From contig NZ_CP102099.1 in the NCBI RefSeq assembly GCF_024582815.1, forward strand, positions 3,410,001 through 3,474,000: 64,000 nucleotides of DNA. Direction: 5' to 3'. The first letter of the stretch is position 1, and each line of letters begins with the position of its first letter. The notes beneath the pieces are model-generated. The model ran no database searches. It was not told where the DNA came from and saw only the letters and a list, made by a program, of their open reading frames with translations. This DNA comes from Acinetobacter colistiniresistens (GTDB lineage: Bacteria; Pseudomonadota; Gammaproteobacteria; Pseudomonadales; Moraxellaceae). This document shows positions 35,629 through 45,278 of the stretch, one piece after another. The translations under genes were made by a program, and so were the position numbers.

Positions 35629-36623
35629 TATGCGGCTCCTAAAAGTGCATAACGCGTTTCGGTGTTATGTTGTAATTGTGCTGATGGCATTAAAAATGCC
35701 CCTTGCCCCAAACCAATCTCCTGTACTGAATCCAAGCAAATCGGGCGCACTTCATCTTTATCCAGAATCAGCCGGACATCAATAAACAAGGTTGGGCTAC
35801 ACCACGTTTGAACCAGATGTTTTAACTTTTTATTTAAAGGTTGATCTGGTAAAAAAGCTAAATATTGTTCACGACTTAATGGGCCAATTTGAATCTCGAT
35901 TTTGCCATCAATCTGCTGAACCGTATCGCCACAAAAGGTATTGATGCCCAATAAACTTGGATTATTTCCACCTAAACAGGTTTTTTGCTCATCCCCGAGC
36001 TGAAATCTTTCTTTGATAAATTCCTGTATATGCACCTGTGTACCAAACACACAACCAAGTATCGTTTTTAAAGCATGTGCGGTATTGTTCTGCCCCTGCA
36101 TTAAACCTGAAAACTCAGCAAAATATTCATCCAAATCATGCTGTTCATGTTGCGAACGAATATAGCCATTCAAGGCATGTAAAATATCGAGATAATGGTT
36201 TTCTTGCTCTATTTCATAACGAATGGGTAGATTATAAGCAATACTCGCATCGACATATTTCGTGGTGAGTTTATGGTTGAATAAACCCAAAAAAGCCTTA
36301 ATCTCCAGACGTTGTTGTCGAGAGCTCTGTTTTAATTTATTGGTATAGGTATAAGGCAATGCGCCTTGCGTTCCAGTTAAACCAACAACTAAATTGGTTA
36401 ACTGAATACGTTCTTCTTGATAACTCAGTGCTTCAATTTCAGTCGCAGGGAAACTTAAACTGAAAGAGGTATCGAATTGAAAATCGTCAGACCAATCCTG
36501 CTGCCGCTTTGCCACAGGTAAATGACGTAATAGTCGAGTCGACTGCACAAATTCAAATGAACTGGCCTTTTTAAAGACCTGGTCGACTACAGAAGAGTCT
36601 TGCCACCAACGTTCTGTACGCAT
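35628..36623 (-). CDS. tssG: T6SS baseplate protein TssG
   Basis: 331 residues, TssG/VasB/ImpH family. The N-terminal block FEFVQSTRLLRHLP is typical, followed by VVGLTGTQGALPYTYT, which matches the family GPxGPLPxxYT motif. TssG forms the baseplate wedge with TssE and TssF. AGGAG lies eight bases upstream of the ATG. The gene overlaps the end of tssF by 37 bases. Confidence 0.92.
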   Translation of the reverse strand: MRTERWWQDSSVVDQVFKKASSFEFVQSTRLLRHLPVAKRQQDWSDDFQFDTSFSLSFPATEIEALSYQEERIQLTNLVVGLTGTQGALPYTYTNKLKQSSRQQRLEIKAFLGLFNHKLTTKYVDASIAYNLPIRYEIEQENHYLDILHALNGYIRSQHEQHDLDEYFAEFSGLMQGQNNTAHALKTILGCVFGTQVHIQEFIKERFQLGDEQKTCLGGNNPSLLGINTFCGDTVQQIDGKIEIQIGPLSREQYLAFLPDQPLNKKLKHLVQTWCSPTLFIDVRLILDKDEVRPICLDSVQEIGLGQGAFLMPSAQLQHNTETRYALLGAA

Positions 36624-38395
36624 TGGTATATCTCCTGTTGATTAAGACTGTCTTTTACAACCACATCGACAAAACTATTAATCTGAACTTTCAAATTAAA
36701 AATATGACTCAGTAACTGACTGAAAATATAGAGACTATGCCCTCGGAACACATTCTTATTGACCGAAAGCTCGGCCTTAACCCCACGGATGAACATTGGG
36801 AACGGTTTTGCATTCATAAGCTTATTGGTGGTTGAAAAATTGAGCTGTTTTAAGGCATCAATCAATAAAATATTTTCTTTGGAATGCGGTAAATTATATA
36901 AAGCCAATAGCTCTTTGACATGACTCAAGGCATCCCCTTTCATCAAGGCCAAGGTATTCAGAGATAAATGGGAAATAATGCGCCATTGTTCGTTTTTATT
37001 TTTATCGAAATAAAAAGGCGAAGTTGGACGTTTTAAAATTAATGCACGTCGTGCCAAACTACTGTCATTTAAATTTAGAATATTATTGCTTTGGCTCAAA
37101 GCTTCATGTGGTAGATCACCATTGGAACAGAGCAACTGGGTACTAATGAAATCTGATTTAATTTCATAAGGTTTCAAATGTTTTGAAACAATCGAATAGC
37201 CCATTTGCATGGCTTTGCCTTGTGAAGGTAAATAATTGAGTGAATAGAAAAACTGGACTTTATCGTTATGGTAATGACTCATCGCAAAAAAAGGCAGAAC
37301 AGCAAGATACGTTTGCTCCTGATTGGTTTTTTCACGCACCATGTTCATCTCAAGCACAGAATATACGTGGTAAAGCTCTGGATGATGCGCATCAGTTACA
37401 AGTGGATACTGCAATTGGGTATGTAAAACCTTTTGCGGTTCAGCCTGCTTTTCAAATAAATTAATTGCAGGTGTCGTAAACAGCTTAAAATTGGCAATAT
37501 TTAATTCTGAATAATTACGCACCACCGCTTGATCATTCAAATTCAGCTTGAGATGGATCAAAATTTCAAATTGATTGTGTTGTTGAAGCATGCCCTTTAA
37601 GCAACTCAAATCAAGATTCAGATAATTGAACTTTTCAGGAAAGCAGAAGTATTCCATCAATAAACGATAGGCATGGTGTGTATGCTGGTCAACTGGTAAC
37701 AGGCTTTCCTGTTCGCTAAAACCCATCACTTCAAAAGGATTACTGACCTCGACCACACGCTGTCCGACACGGATCGCAAAACCAGTATCTTTACGAAAAA
37801 TACTATCCAAAACCTGTAAGGGAAAGTTTGAGATAGCATCTAAATAGATCGGCAATTTTTCATCTAGAATCCATTTTTGTGCATCATTAAAAACTTCAAA
37901 CTTCAAACTTAAAGTTGCATTCTGATTCAAATGCATATGAATACTTGGCGAGGTTTGAAACTCAAGTTGCATCAATGAAATCGGTAGTAATCGAACTTCA
38001 TTAGTCGTATTAAACTCACACTGTACCCCCTTAAAACTACGTGACTTCAATGCGGTTTTCTGTGGGATAATATGCGCAGAACTCAGTTGTTTTAGTTTAT
38101 TAATATCTTCAAAACTTACCACAGTACATGCAGGGAAATGACGTAGATATTGAGGAAACATCACCTCAAATAAAGAATGGGTAAAAACGTCGTAACTGTC
38201 TTCTAGTTTTTTATCAATACGCGCTGCAATCAAGGAAAAAGCTTGAATTAAACGCTCAATATGCGGGTCGTCAATTTGTTCTTGATTGAGTGAAAGTCGC
38301 TGCGCAATCTTTGGATACTTCTGTGCAAACTCTCTGGATTGCTGACCGAATTCTTGTAGTTGTTTTTCATAATACGGTAAAAGTTGCTCTATCAC
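36587..38395 (-). CDS. tssF: T6SS baseplate protein TssF
   Basis: 602 residues, TssF/VasA/ImpG family. LLPYYEKQLQEFGQQSREFA, KYPKIAQRLSL and DPHIERLIQAFSLIAARI form the diagnostic N-terminus. TSPFYFDKNKNEQWRIISHL and FIRGVKAELSVNK are the conserved C-terminal blocks. Two TssF and one TssG form each wedge of the baseplate that docks on the TssM/TssL complex. It starts 12 bases after tssE. Confidence 0.93.
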   Translation of the reverse strand: MIEQLLPYYEKQLQEFGQQSREFAQKYPKIAQRLSLNQEQIDDPHIERLIQAFSLIAARIDKKLEDSYDVFTHSLFEVMFPQYLRHFPACTVVSFEDINKLKQLSSAHIIPQKTALKSRSFKGVQCEFNTTNEVRLLPISLMQLEFQTSPSIHMHLNQNATLSLKFEVFNDAQKWILDEKLPIYLDAISNFPLQVLDSIFRKDTGFAIRVGQRVVEVSNPFEVMGFSEQESLLPVDQHTHHAYRLLMEYFCFPEKFNYLNLDLSCLKGMLQQHNQFEILIHLKLNLNDQAVVRNYSELNIANFKLFTTPAINLFEKQAEPQKVLHTQLQYPLVTDAHHPELYHVYSVLEMNMVREKTNQEQTYLAVLPFFAMSHYHNDKVQFFYSLNYLPSQGKAMQMGYSIVSKHLKPYEIKSDFISTQLLCSNGDLPHEALSQSNNILNLNDSSLARRALILKRPTSPFYFDKNKNEQWRIISHLSLNTLALMKGDALSHVKELLALYNLPHSKENILLIDALKQLNFSTTNKLMNAKPFPMFIRGVKAELSVNKNVFRGHSLYIFSQLLSHIFNLKVQINSFVDVVVKDSLNQQEIYQCVQNVGGKTLL

Positions 38396-38407
38396 AGGTC
38401 GCTCACA

Positions 38408-38884
38408 CTAAGTTCTGGCAGAAATAACATATTGTTGTGTTGTCGGCTTAAGTAAAGCGTCGAAGAACACCGGCTCGTACAAAGGATGGATATTTAAATA
38501 AGCTTGGATACTTAAACAAAGTGACCCCATATTGTGCCCATCCAATAACATTTCAACTTTGATCTGCCGCAATCTCGGCTCATGTGCTGCAATAGACTGC
38601 TCTATCGACTGGCAAATTTTATCTCGATCCAATGGATTGGCTGTTGATAAACCAACAAAATCAATAATTCCAAACTGCAAAATTGATCTCTTTGCGAGTG
38701 GATATTCATCCATATCACAATCAAATTGTGCGATCCGACTATTCAATAAGTCTTCCAAATCACGAGCAACCGACTCTCGTAACTGCTGAATCGACATCCC
38801 TCTTAAATAATCTTCTTGCTCTGGTACTAAACGATCAAATAATGTTGATCTGAATCCATAAGGATATAGATGATCTAAATTCAT
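38408..38884 (-). CDS. tssE: T6SS baseplate protein TssE (gp25-like)
   Basis: 158 residues with a GPW/gp25 domain. The N-terminal DLEDLLNSRIAQFD and YPLAKRSILQFGIIDFVGLS match TssE. The EPRLR motif, which contacts the sheath, is present in AAHEPRLRQIKVEML. It polymerises the wedge at the sheath base. The gene lies behind an apparent attenuator downstream of hcp, and its own Shine-Dalgarno sequence is weak. Both would keep it low relative to hcp. Confidence 0.92.
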   Translation of the reverse strand: MNLDHLYPYGFRSTLFDRLVPEQEDYLRGMSIQQLRESVARDLEDLLNSRIAQFDCDMDEYPLAKRSILQFGIIDFVGLSTANPLDRDKICQSIEQSIAAHEPRLRQIKVEMLLDGHNMGSLCLSIQAYLNIHPLYEPVFFDALLKPTTQQYVISART

Positions 38885-38905
38885 TTTTATAGGAACGGCA
38901 TCTTG

Positions 38906-38940
38906 GAAAAATAGAGGCTAATAGGCGACTATTAACCTCT
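38906..38940 (-). terminator. Intra-operon hairpin (attenuator) between hcp and tssE
   Basis: AGAGGCTAATAG pairs with CTATTAACCTCT (one internal mismatch) around a GCGA loop at 38913-38940. In the direction of transcription the stem is followed by ATTTTTCC. This is a plausible partial terminator. It would let hcp be made in excess over the baseplate and membrane genes behind it. Confidence 0.6.
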
Positions 38941-38961
38941 ACTAGAACATCACAGTCTCGA

Positions 38962-39465
38962 TTACGCAGCGTATGAAGCTGTGTTATTAGACAATGACCA
39001 TTTCTTCGTCACGGCACCTTTCGCAGTACCGTTAATGTCTTGTTGGTTATAAGTCCACTCAACAGCAGCGTATTTCAAACCAAATGTTTCAGTTGGAACA
39101 CCTTCTTCGTTTACAGTCGGTGTTACGCTAGAAACTAGAACGTGTTTCAATTTGATTTGTAAGTACTTGATACGTTTATCACCATTGGCACGGTAGTAAT
39201 CGATCTGTACTTCATCAAACGTATAACCCGCAGAACACGCTTCCCAAAGTTTAGGACTAGTTGCATCCAAGTCTTTAACAAAGATCATGTCTGAGTGTTC
39301 AACACGTTCAGCTGTATGGCCACCTACGCTACTTGAAGTCGCAGATTTAGGTTGACGAATGTTATGAGCCCAAGAGTTAACTTCAAGCCAACCTTTGTGT
39401 TCAGAATCGCGAGATTCTCCGTCTACCTTGTACTTACCACGAAACTCAACATATATATCTTTCAT
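38962..39465 (-). CDS. hcp: T6SS inner-tube protein Hcp (TssD)
   Basis: 167 residues. DIYVEFRGKYKVDGESRDSE starts the Hcp fold, EHKGWLEVNSW is the conserved second strand, and VEHSDMIFVKDLDATSPKLW is the family core. YAAVEWTYNQQDINGTAKGA matches the Hcp C-terminus of Acinetobacter. It stacks as hexameric rings to form the tube expelled with effectors. GAGGT precedes the ATG at good spacing. The gene is flanked by a 51-base gap to tssC and by a hairpin on its 3' side. Confidence 0.95.
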   Translation of the reverse strand: MKDIYVEFRGKYKVDGESRDSEHKGWLEVNSWAHNIRQPKSATSSSVGGHTAERVEHSDMIFVKDLDATSPKLWEACSAGYTFDEVQIDYYRANGDKRIKYLQIKLKHVLVSSVTPTVNEEGVPTETFGLKYAAVEWTYNQQDINGTAKGAVTKKWSLSNNTASYAA

Positions 39466-39516
39466 TTAAAATTTACCTCTATTTTATTTAAAGTTATTAT
39501 CTAGCTGATCTCATTA

Positions 39517-40998
39517 TTAATTTGAGGACTGAGGTAGTTCAGTCACGAGTCGTAAAGAAACCGACAACTCATCCAGCTGGAAATGTGGTCTTAAGAAAAC
39601 CACAGACTTGTAGTGACCCGGTTGAGCTGGGTCTTCTACAACTTTTACAGATGCCTCACGAAGCGGATATTGTGCTTTTGCTTCTTGAGATGCACCATCA
39701 TCTAGCAAGACATATTGCGAGAGCCATTCATTTAAAAATGCTTCAACATTGCCTGCAGATGCAAAACTTCCCACTTTGTCACGCATCATTGCTTTTAAAT
39801 AATGTGCAATGCGCGATACCGCCATAATGTATTGGATTTGGCTAGAAAGTGCAGAGTTTGCATTCGCCGTATCACTGTCATATTTTTTAGGTTTTTGAGC
39901 CGATTGTGCGCCAAAGAAAGCTGCATAATCCGTATTCTTACAATGTACCAGCGGGATAAAGCCCAGATCACTCAGTTCTTTTTCACGACGGTCAGTGATT
40001 GCGATTTCAGTTGGACATTTAAATACCACTTCACCATCTGAAGTCTTGAAGGTATGCACTGGCAAGCCTTCAACCAGACCACCACCCTCTACACCACGAA
40101 TCGCAGCACACCAGCCATGCATATCAAATGCATTGGTTAAACGGGTACCGAAGGCATATGCCGCATTCATCCATAAATAATCATCATGGTTTTCACCAGA
40201 GACATCTTCAATGAAGTTGAAACCTTCAGTTGCAGTACCTTCTTTTGGATGGTATGGCAAACGGCCCAAGACATGTGGCATGGTCAATGCCACATAACGA
40301 GAGTCTTCGCTGTCACGGAAAGAACGCCATTGAACGTATTCCGCTGTTTCAAAGATTTTTGAAACATCACGTGGACGATCAATATCAGTAAATGATTCAA
40401 GGCCTAAAATACTTGGGCTTGCAGCTGAAACAAACGGGGCATGTGCAGCAGCAGCAACATGAGAGATTTGTTCCAGTAAATACATATCTGATGGGGTACG
40501 ATCAAATTCGAAGTCACCAATCAGTGCCGCATAGGGTGCACCACCAAATGAACCGTATTCTTCTTCATAAATCTTTTTAAACAAGGTACTTTGATCGAAA
40601 TCTGTCGCGCCTTGGAAATCTTTTACTAATTCTTTTTTGGTCGTATTTAACATACGAATTTTAATCATTGAATTAGATGGTGTTTCTTGACAGAAATAGT
40701 AGAGTCCACGCCACGTTGATTCAATCTTTTGGAATTGCTCGTGGTGCATAATTTCACTCAGCTGATTCGAGATGAGTGCATCAATTTCTGCAATACGCTT
40801 GTCAATTGACAAGGTCATATTTTCAGAAACGGTAATCGTTCCTGCCATGACCTCTTTTGCCAACTCACCAATTAGGCTTTTCGCACGAACATGTTCATCG
40901 TCATTACGTGCAATGCGGCTTTGCTCAACGATTGAGTCGAGTAAATTCACTGACTCTGTTTCTACACTTGCTGCAGCGGCAGCCTGTAAATTACTCAT
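39517..40998 (-). CDS. tssC: T6SS contractile sheath large subunit TssC
   Basis: 493 residues from MSNLQAAAAASVETES; a start five codons upstream is possible. The family blocks are clear: QKIESTWRGLYYFCQ, MSEIMHHEQF-type helix around residue 90, LIGDFEFDRTPSDMYLLEQI, WRSFRDSEDSRYVALTMPHV and FIPLVHCKNTDYAAFFGAQS. It forms the sheath with TssB around the Hcp tube, and ClpV (TssH) disassembles it. Its start overlaps the tssB stop by eight bases. Confidence 0.95.
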   Translation of the reverse strand: MSNLQAAAAASVETESVNLLDSIVEQSRIARNDDEHVRAKSLIGELAKEVMAGTITVSENMTLSIDKRIAEIDALISNQLSEIMHHEQFQKIESTWRGLYYFCQETPSNSMIKIRMLNTTKKELVKDFQGATDFDQSTLFKKIYEEEYGSFGGAPYAALIGDFEFDRTPSDMYLLEQISHVAAAAHAPFVSAASPSILGLESFTDIDRPRDVSKIFETAEYVQWRSFRDSEDSRYVALTMPHVLGRLPYHPKEGTATEGFNFIEDVSGENHDDYLWMNAAYAFGTRLTNAFDMHGWCAAIRGVEGGGLVEGLPVHTFKTSDGEVVFKCPTEIAITDRREKELSDLGFIPLVHCKNTDYAAFFGAQSAQKPKKYDSDTANANSALSSQIQYIMAVSRIAHYLKAMMRDKVGSFASAGNVEAFLNEWLSQYVLLDDGASQEAKAQYPLREASVKVVEDPAQPGHYKSVVFLRPHFQLDELSVSLRLVTELPQSSN

Positions 40999-41494
40999 TT
41001 TCAGCCTCCGCACTTAACTGACGGATTTGATCGGTATTTTTTAATACTTCATCCAACAAGTCTTCTAAACGTTCACTGTTAGAAATCTTGTTACGCAAAT
41101 CAGTTAAACGCTCACGTGCTTCAACCAATTTACGCAATGGATCAACCTGTTGTACTACCTGCTCTGGACGAAAATCTTCCATCGAGTTGAAGGTTAAATC
41201 CACAGACATACGACCACCCTCTTCCGTCAAGGTATTCTGAACCTGAAACGCAGCGCGTGGTGCCAATGATTCCATCACTTCATCGATATTATCTAAATCG
41301 ACATTGATAAATTTTTTGTCTTTTAGTTTGGTTTTTTCTAACTCAGACGCTGCCGAGAAATCACCCATCACACCAACAACAAAAGGAAGTTCTTTTGATT
41401 CCTTACCATCACCAACTTCAACATCATATGTGAGTTGTACACGAGGAGGACGTATGCGTTGCAGTTTCTTCTGTACGCTTTCTCTCTTTGCCAT
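40991..41494 (-). CDS. tssB: T6SS contractile sheath small subunit TssB
   Basis: 167 residues of the VipA/IglA family. SVQKKLQRIRPPRVQLTYDV, LPFVVGVMGDFSA and FINVDLDNIDEVMESLAPRA are the diagnostic blocks, and DLTFNSMEDFRPEQVVQQVD completes the domain. The C-terminal helix ends ADENE-like. It pairs one-to-one with TssC. The gene lies 19 bases after asaA, in the same direction. Confidence 0.95.
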   Translation of the reverse strand: MAKRESVQKKLQRIRPPRVQLTYDVEVGDGKESKELPFVVGVMGDFSAASELEKTKLKDKKFINVDLDNIDEVMESLAPRAAFQVQNTLTEEGGRMSVDLTFNSMEDFRPEQVVQQVDPLRKLVEARERLTDLRNKISNSERLEDLLDEVLKNTDQIRQLSAEAENE

Positions 41495-41513
41495 AACTTT
41501 TCACCCTTGATTA

Positions 41514-42232
41514 TTATTTCAACGAATCGAATGGATTCGAACCTGTCTTTTGAACAGTATTTGGTTGTTTCGTAACTGCAGGTGTTACAGGTGTTTGACG
41601 TTTCACCGGTGCAACTGTTTGAGTTACAGTACTACGTGTTGGTTGAGTTGTACGTACTTTTCTGTTCGTAGTACGTCGCGTTGTGTTATTGCTTGACGTA
41701 TTTCGAATTTCTTTCTTTAAAGATTCATCAGTAATTGCTTTGCTCGTTGAGGTATCTGGAGCAGGTAAAGCAACACGAATGTTATCGCTGAGCTGTTTCG
41801 CAGGTGGGTAAGTGAGTTCATTACTCAGATAACGCATTTCACTCGAACGCATGTGTTGCAATGATTGATTGGCAATCTCAACACTGGCTAAAAAAGTAAC
41901 ATCTGTTAAAGTTGTACCACGTACATTTTGCTCTTGTAATTGCGTCGCGAGTTTTAAAGCATTCATCGGTTGCTTTAATTCATACATACGCATTGCTGCT
42001 TGAGCTAATAAATCATTTACACGAGAAGCATTATCCTTATCACAAGCCTGCTGATAAAGATCCAAGAGGGTATGATCCGTTTGGTTTGCTGCCAAAGGAT
42101 ACTGTTTAATGCATTTACTTTTTAATTTAATTGGTTTTACTGGTTGATCATCAGCATAAACTGCATTACCGATTAAACTCGTTGTTATACAAAGAATTGA
42201 TATTACAATACCTTTTTCAAAATATGCCTCAT
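41514..42232 (-). pseudogene. asaA: AsaA-like periplasmic T6SS assembly protein, start frame broken in an A5 run
   Basis: The protein frame reads from about 42210 down to 41514 and contains a signal peptide, GIVISILCITTSLIGNAVYA, then DDQPVKPIKL. This frame has no start codon before an upstream stop. An ATG at 42232 (MRHILKK) is one frame off. One more A in the A5 run at 42213-42217 (minus-strand reading) joins them into a 239-residue secreted protein. The mature part has a helical domain (HTLLDLYQQACDKDNASRVN) and a Thr/Arg/Pro-rich C-terminus ending SNPFDSLK. AsaA affects T6SS assembly in Acinetobacter. It is first in the leftward arm. Alternatively translation starts at a TTG at 42095, giving a cytosolic 193-residue form. 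Confidence 0.65.
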
Positions 42233-42587
42233 ATTATTTAACTTATAATTGAAGAGCTGACAATTATTGTTAAAAACCCTCTTACTCGTCAATTTTTGTA
42301 CATTTACATCATTTCCGCGAATTTAACAAAAAACACATATAAAGTCAATACTAGTTACGTTTATTAACATTATTAAATTTTCATGACAGACATTCTTGTA
42401 AAAAAACTTAAAACGCGTGCATTTTTGTTTAAATGTGACATTTTTGTTGTAGAATAATCTGTATATTCGCACAAAGATACACCAAGTTTTTGATTTTATT
42501 CAAAAAATATTTTCAATAGAAAACAACCATATCAAGCTAGAACTCAGCGAATAGGGCTTGGTATTTAAAAATTATTGTGAGTAATAA
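42233..42587. promoter_or_regulatory. Divergent promoter region of the two T6SS arms
   Basis: 355 bases, very AT-rich, without a gene. It must contain the promoters for asaA-tssBC-hcp... (left) and tssH-tssA... (right). Candidate -10 hexamers for tssH are TAGAAT at 42450 and TATATT at 42462, but neither has a convincing -35. I saw no strong operator palindrome. Such AT-rich shared regions are typical H-NS or TetR targets in T6SS, which cannot be shown here. Confidence 0.5.
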
Positions 42588-45252
42588 ATGAGTAACTTAA
42601 AGGTTTTAATTACAAAACTATCACCTCCTACTCGTACCGCATTAGAAAAATCTGCGAATTATTGTATTAACCAATTGAATTATGAGATTGAAATTGAACA
42701 TCTATTTGTTGAACTATTAAATCAAAATATAGTCAATGATTTACATATTCTCTTAAAAAAATAATATCTCTTCAGATGCCTTAACTACTGATTTAAAAGA
42801 AACAATTGCTTCATTACCAAAAGGTAATACTCGTACGCCAATCTTTGCAAAATCAATTGTTCGGTTATTTGAACAAGCGTGGTTACTCGCTTCAGCAGAA
42901 CAGACGCCTTTGATTCGGAGTAGTCATTTATTAATTGCATTATTGACCGCACCCGATTTACAACAAATCGCTTTTAGAGCTTCAAGTTTATTTGAACGCT
43001 TCCCCATCGATACCATGAAGCACAAGTTTCTCGATCTTTGTGGGAAAAGCAGTGAACAACCACAAATCGAAAATTCCGCTACAACAACTGAACAAACGGC
43101 AGATCCTGAATCCACTGTAACTTCAGCCAAAACCCCAGCGCTCGATCAGTACACGATTAATTTGACTGAAAAAGCCAAACAAGGCGGCATTGACCCTGTC
43201 ATTGGTCGCGAATTTGAAATTCGTCTGATGCTCGACATCCTGATGCGTCGCCGTCAGAACAATCCGATTTTGACGGGTGAACCGGGTGTGGGTAAAACTG
43301 CCGTGGTTGAAGGTCTGGCCTTAAAAATTGCACAGGGTCTGGTTCCTGAAGCACTTAGAAATGTTCACCTACATGTTTTAGACATGGGCTTGTTGCAAGC
43401 TGGTGCCAGTGTCAAAGGAGAATTCGAGAATCGTTTAAAACAGGTGATTCAAGAAGTACAGGCCTCTGCTCATCCTATTATTTTGTTCATTGATGAAGCA
43501 CACACCATGATTGGTGCTGGTGGTCAGGCTGGACAAAATGATGCTGCCAACTTACTCAAACCCGCTTTAGCGCGCGGTGAATTAAGAACAATTGCGGCAA
43601 CGACTTGGGCTGAATACAAACAATACTTTGAAAAAGATGCTGCACTGAGTCGTCGTTTCCAAGTGGTTAAAGTTGAAGAACCAACGGAAGAAGTAGCGAT
43701 CGATATGTTACGTGCCATGATTCCAGTCATGCAAAGTCACTTCAACCTTCAGATTGATGATCAGGCCATTGTTACGGCCGTTCAAGCATCACACCGTTAT
43801 ATCAGTGGCCGCCAACTCCCAGATAAAGCAGTAAGCGTACTGGATACCGCTTCGGCTCGTGTTGCACTGACGCAAAATGCTCAACCCGTTGTTCTAGATC
43901 AACTCAAAGCACAACAGCACAATCTCAAGCTAGAACATCAGATTATTAACAATGAACATCAACAGTTCCCTATTCATCATGAACGCTTACAGGAACTGGA
44001 TCTGCAACTTGCAGACTTGGGAAAAGAGATTCAAACCACTGAAAGCAAATGGCAACAAGAGCTTGCTTTGGTGAAACAGATTCAAGCGCTGAATGCACAA
44101 GCAGAACAAGACCATAAAGCACAAATTGCGACATTGAGAGCGGATTTAGCTCAGTTACAAGGTCAAACGCCTTTAGTGTTTGAACGTGTAAATGCCCAAA
44201 TCATCAATGAAATTATTTCTGACTGGACTGGTATTCCTGTTGGCAAGATGGTCAATGATGAAATCAAACAAATTCTAAGCCTTGAGGATAAACTGGGCGA
44301 ACGCGTGATGGGCCAAGACTATGCCCTCACCCAACTCGTGCAAGGTATTAAAACCTCTAAAGCCAAATTAGAAGATCCGAACAAACCACAAGGTGTATTC
44401 CTACTGGTTGGCCCAAGCGGAGTAGGTAAAACTGAAACTGCCCTTGCTCTCGCCAATGAGTTGTATGGGGGTGAACAACACCTGATCACCATCAATATGT
44501 CTGAATATCAGGAAGCACACACTGTTTCATCCTTAAAAGGTGCACCTCCTGGTTATGTCGGCTATGGTCAAGGTGGCGTTCTCACTGAAGCCGTTCGTCG
44601 CAACCCCTATAGTGTTGTACTGTTAGACGAGGTTGAAAAAGCCCACAGTGATGTACAAGAATTATTTTATCAAGTCTTCGATAAAGGGATGCTGGAAGAT
44701 GGCGAGGGTCGCGTGATCGACTTTAAAAACACCACTATTTTGCTGACCTCGAATACCGGTTCAAGTGCCATCATGCAGGCCTGTTTAAATCAGCCTGTAG
44801 AAGACTGGCCACATGCCGAAGATTTGATCGAGCATTTGAAACCAAGTTTGTATAAACAGTTTAAGCCAGCATTTATTGGCCGTATGCGTATCGTGCCTTA
44901 CTTGCCATTGCATGATGAACTTTTAGTTCGCATCATCAAACACAAACTTGGGAAAATCGTTGCCCGTATTGAAAAACAATATGCAACACAGGTTCAATAT
45001 TCAGATGATTTAATTGAATTGCTATTAAACCGTTGTACTGAGGTTGATAGCGGTGCGCGTAATGTGGACAACATCCTCAATTCGACCGTTCTTCCTGCTT
45101 TGGCAACAGAAATTTTAGTCGCTTTGGCCGAGCACAAATTACCGAAGTCGATTGTGATTGATACCAAGGATGATGAAATTATCTATCAATTGGATCCGGC
45201 AGAAAAAACCACCAAGAAACGTTCAAGTAAAAAAGCCAAAGCTGAAGTTTAA
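42588..45252 (+). pseudogene. tssH: T6SS sheath-recycling ATPase TssH (ClpV), frame broken in an A7 run near the N-terminus
   Basis: The true start is the ATG at 42588 (MSNLKVLITKLSPPTRTALE), with GTGAG upstream. After 57 codons the frame ends at TAA behind an A7 run at 42755-42761. Removing one A restores the Clp_N domain (ISSDALTTDLKETIASLPKG and RSSHLLIALLTAP) and gives 887 residues, the normal ClpV length. The rest is intact: Walker [14 protein letters not shown] and GPSGVGKTETALALANEL, Walker B IILFIDEAHTM and VVLLDEVEKAH, plus a coiled-coil middle domain. The N-terminal domain binds contracted TssB/TssC sheaths, so the stop would make only a short peptide unless translation restarts at the TTG at 42910, which would lack most of the sheath-binding domain. 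Confidence 0.85.
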
Positions 45253-45278
45253 AATTTTAAGATTGAGCCAAATTTGTG

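Noticed and set aside
35628..36623. tssF/tssG 37-base overlap as a further frameshift
   Set aside because: Both proteins have family-typical ends, and tssG has its own AGGAG eight bases before the ATG, so a natural overlap is adequate.
42755..42761. Programmed frameshift at the A AAA AAA heptamer in tssH
   Set aside because: A -1 shift on this slippery heptamer leads into the wrong frame. The gene needs +1, and no stimulatory structure or precedent in ClpV is visible. A homopolymer-length error or mutation is simpler.
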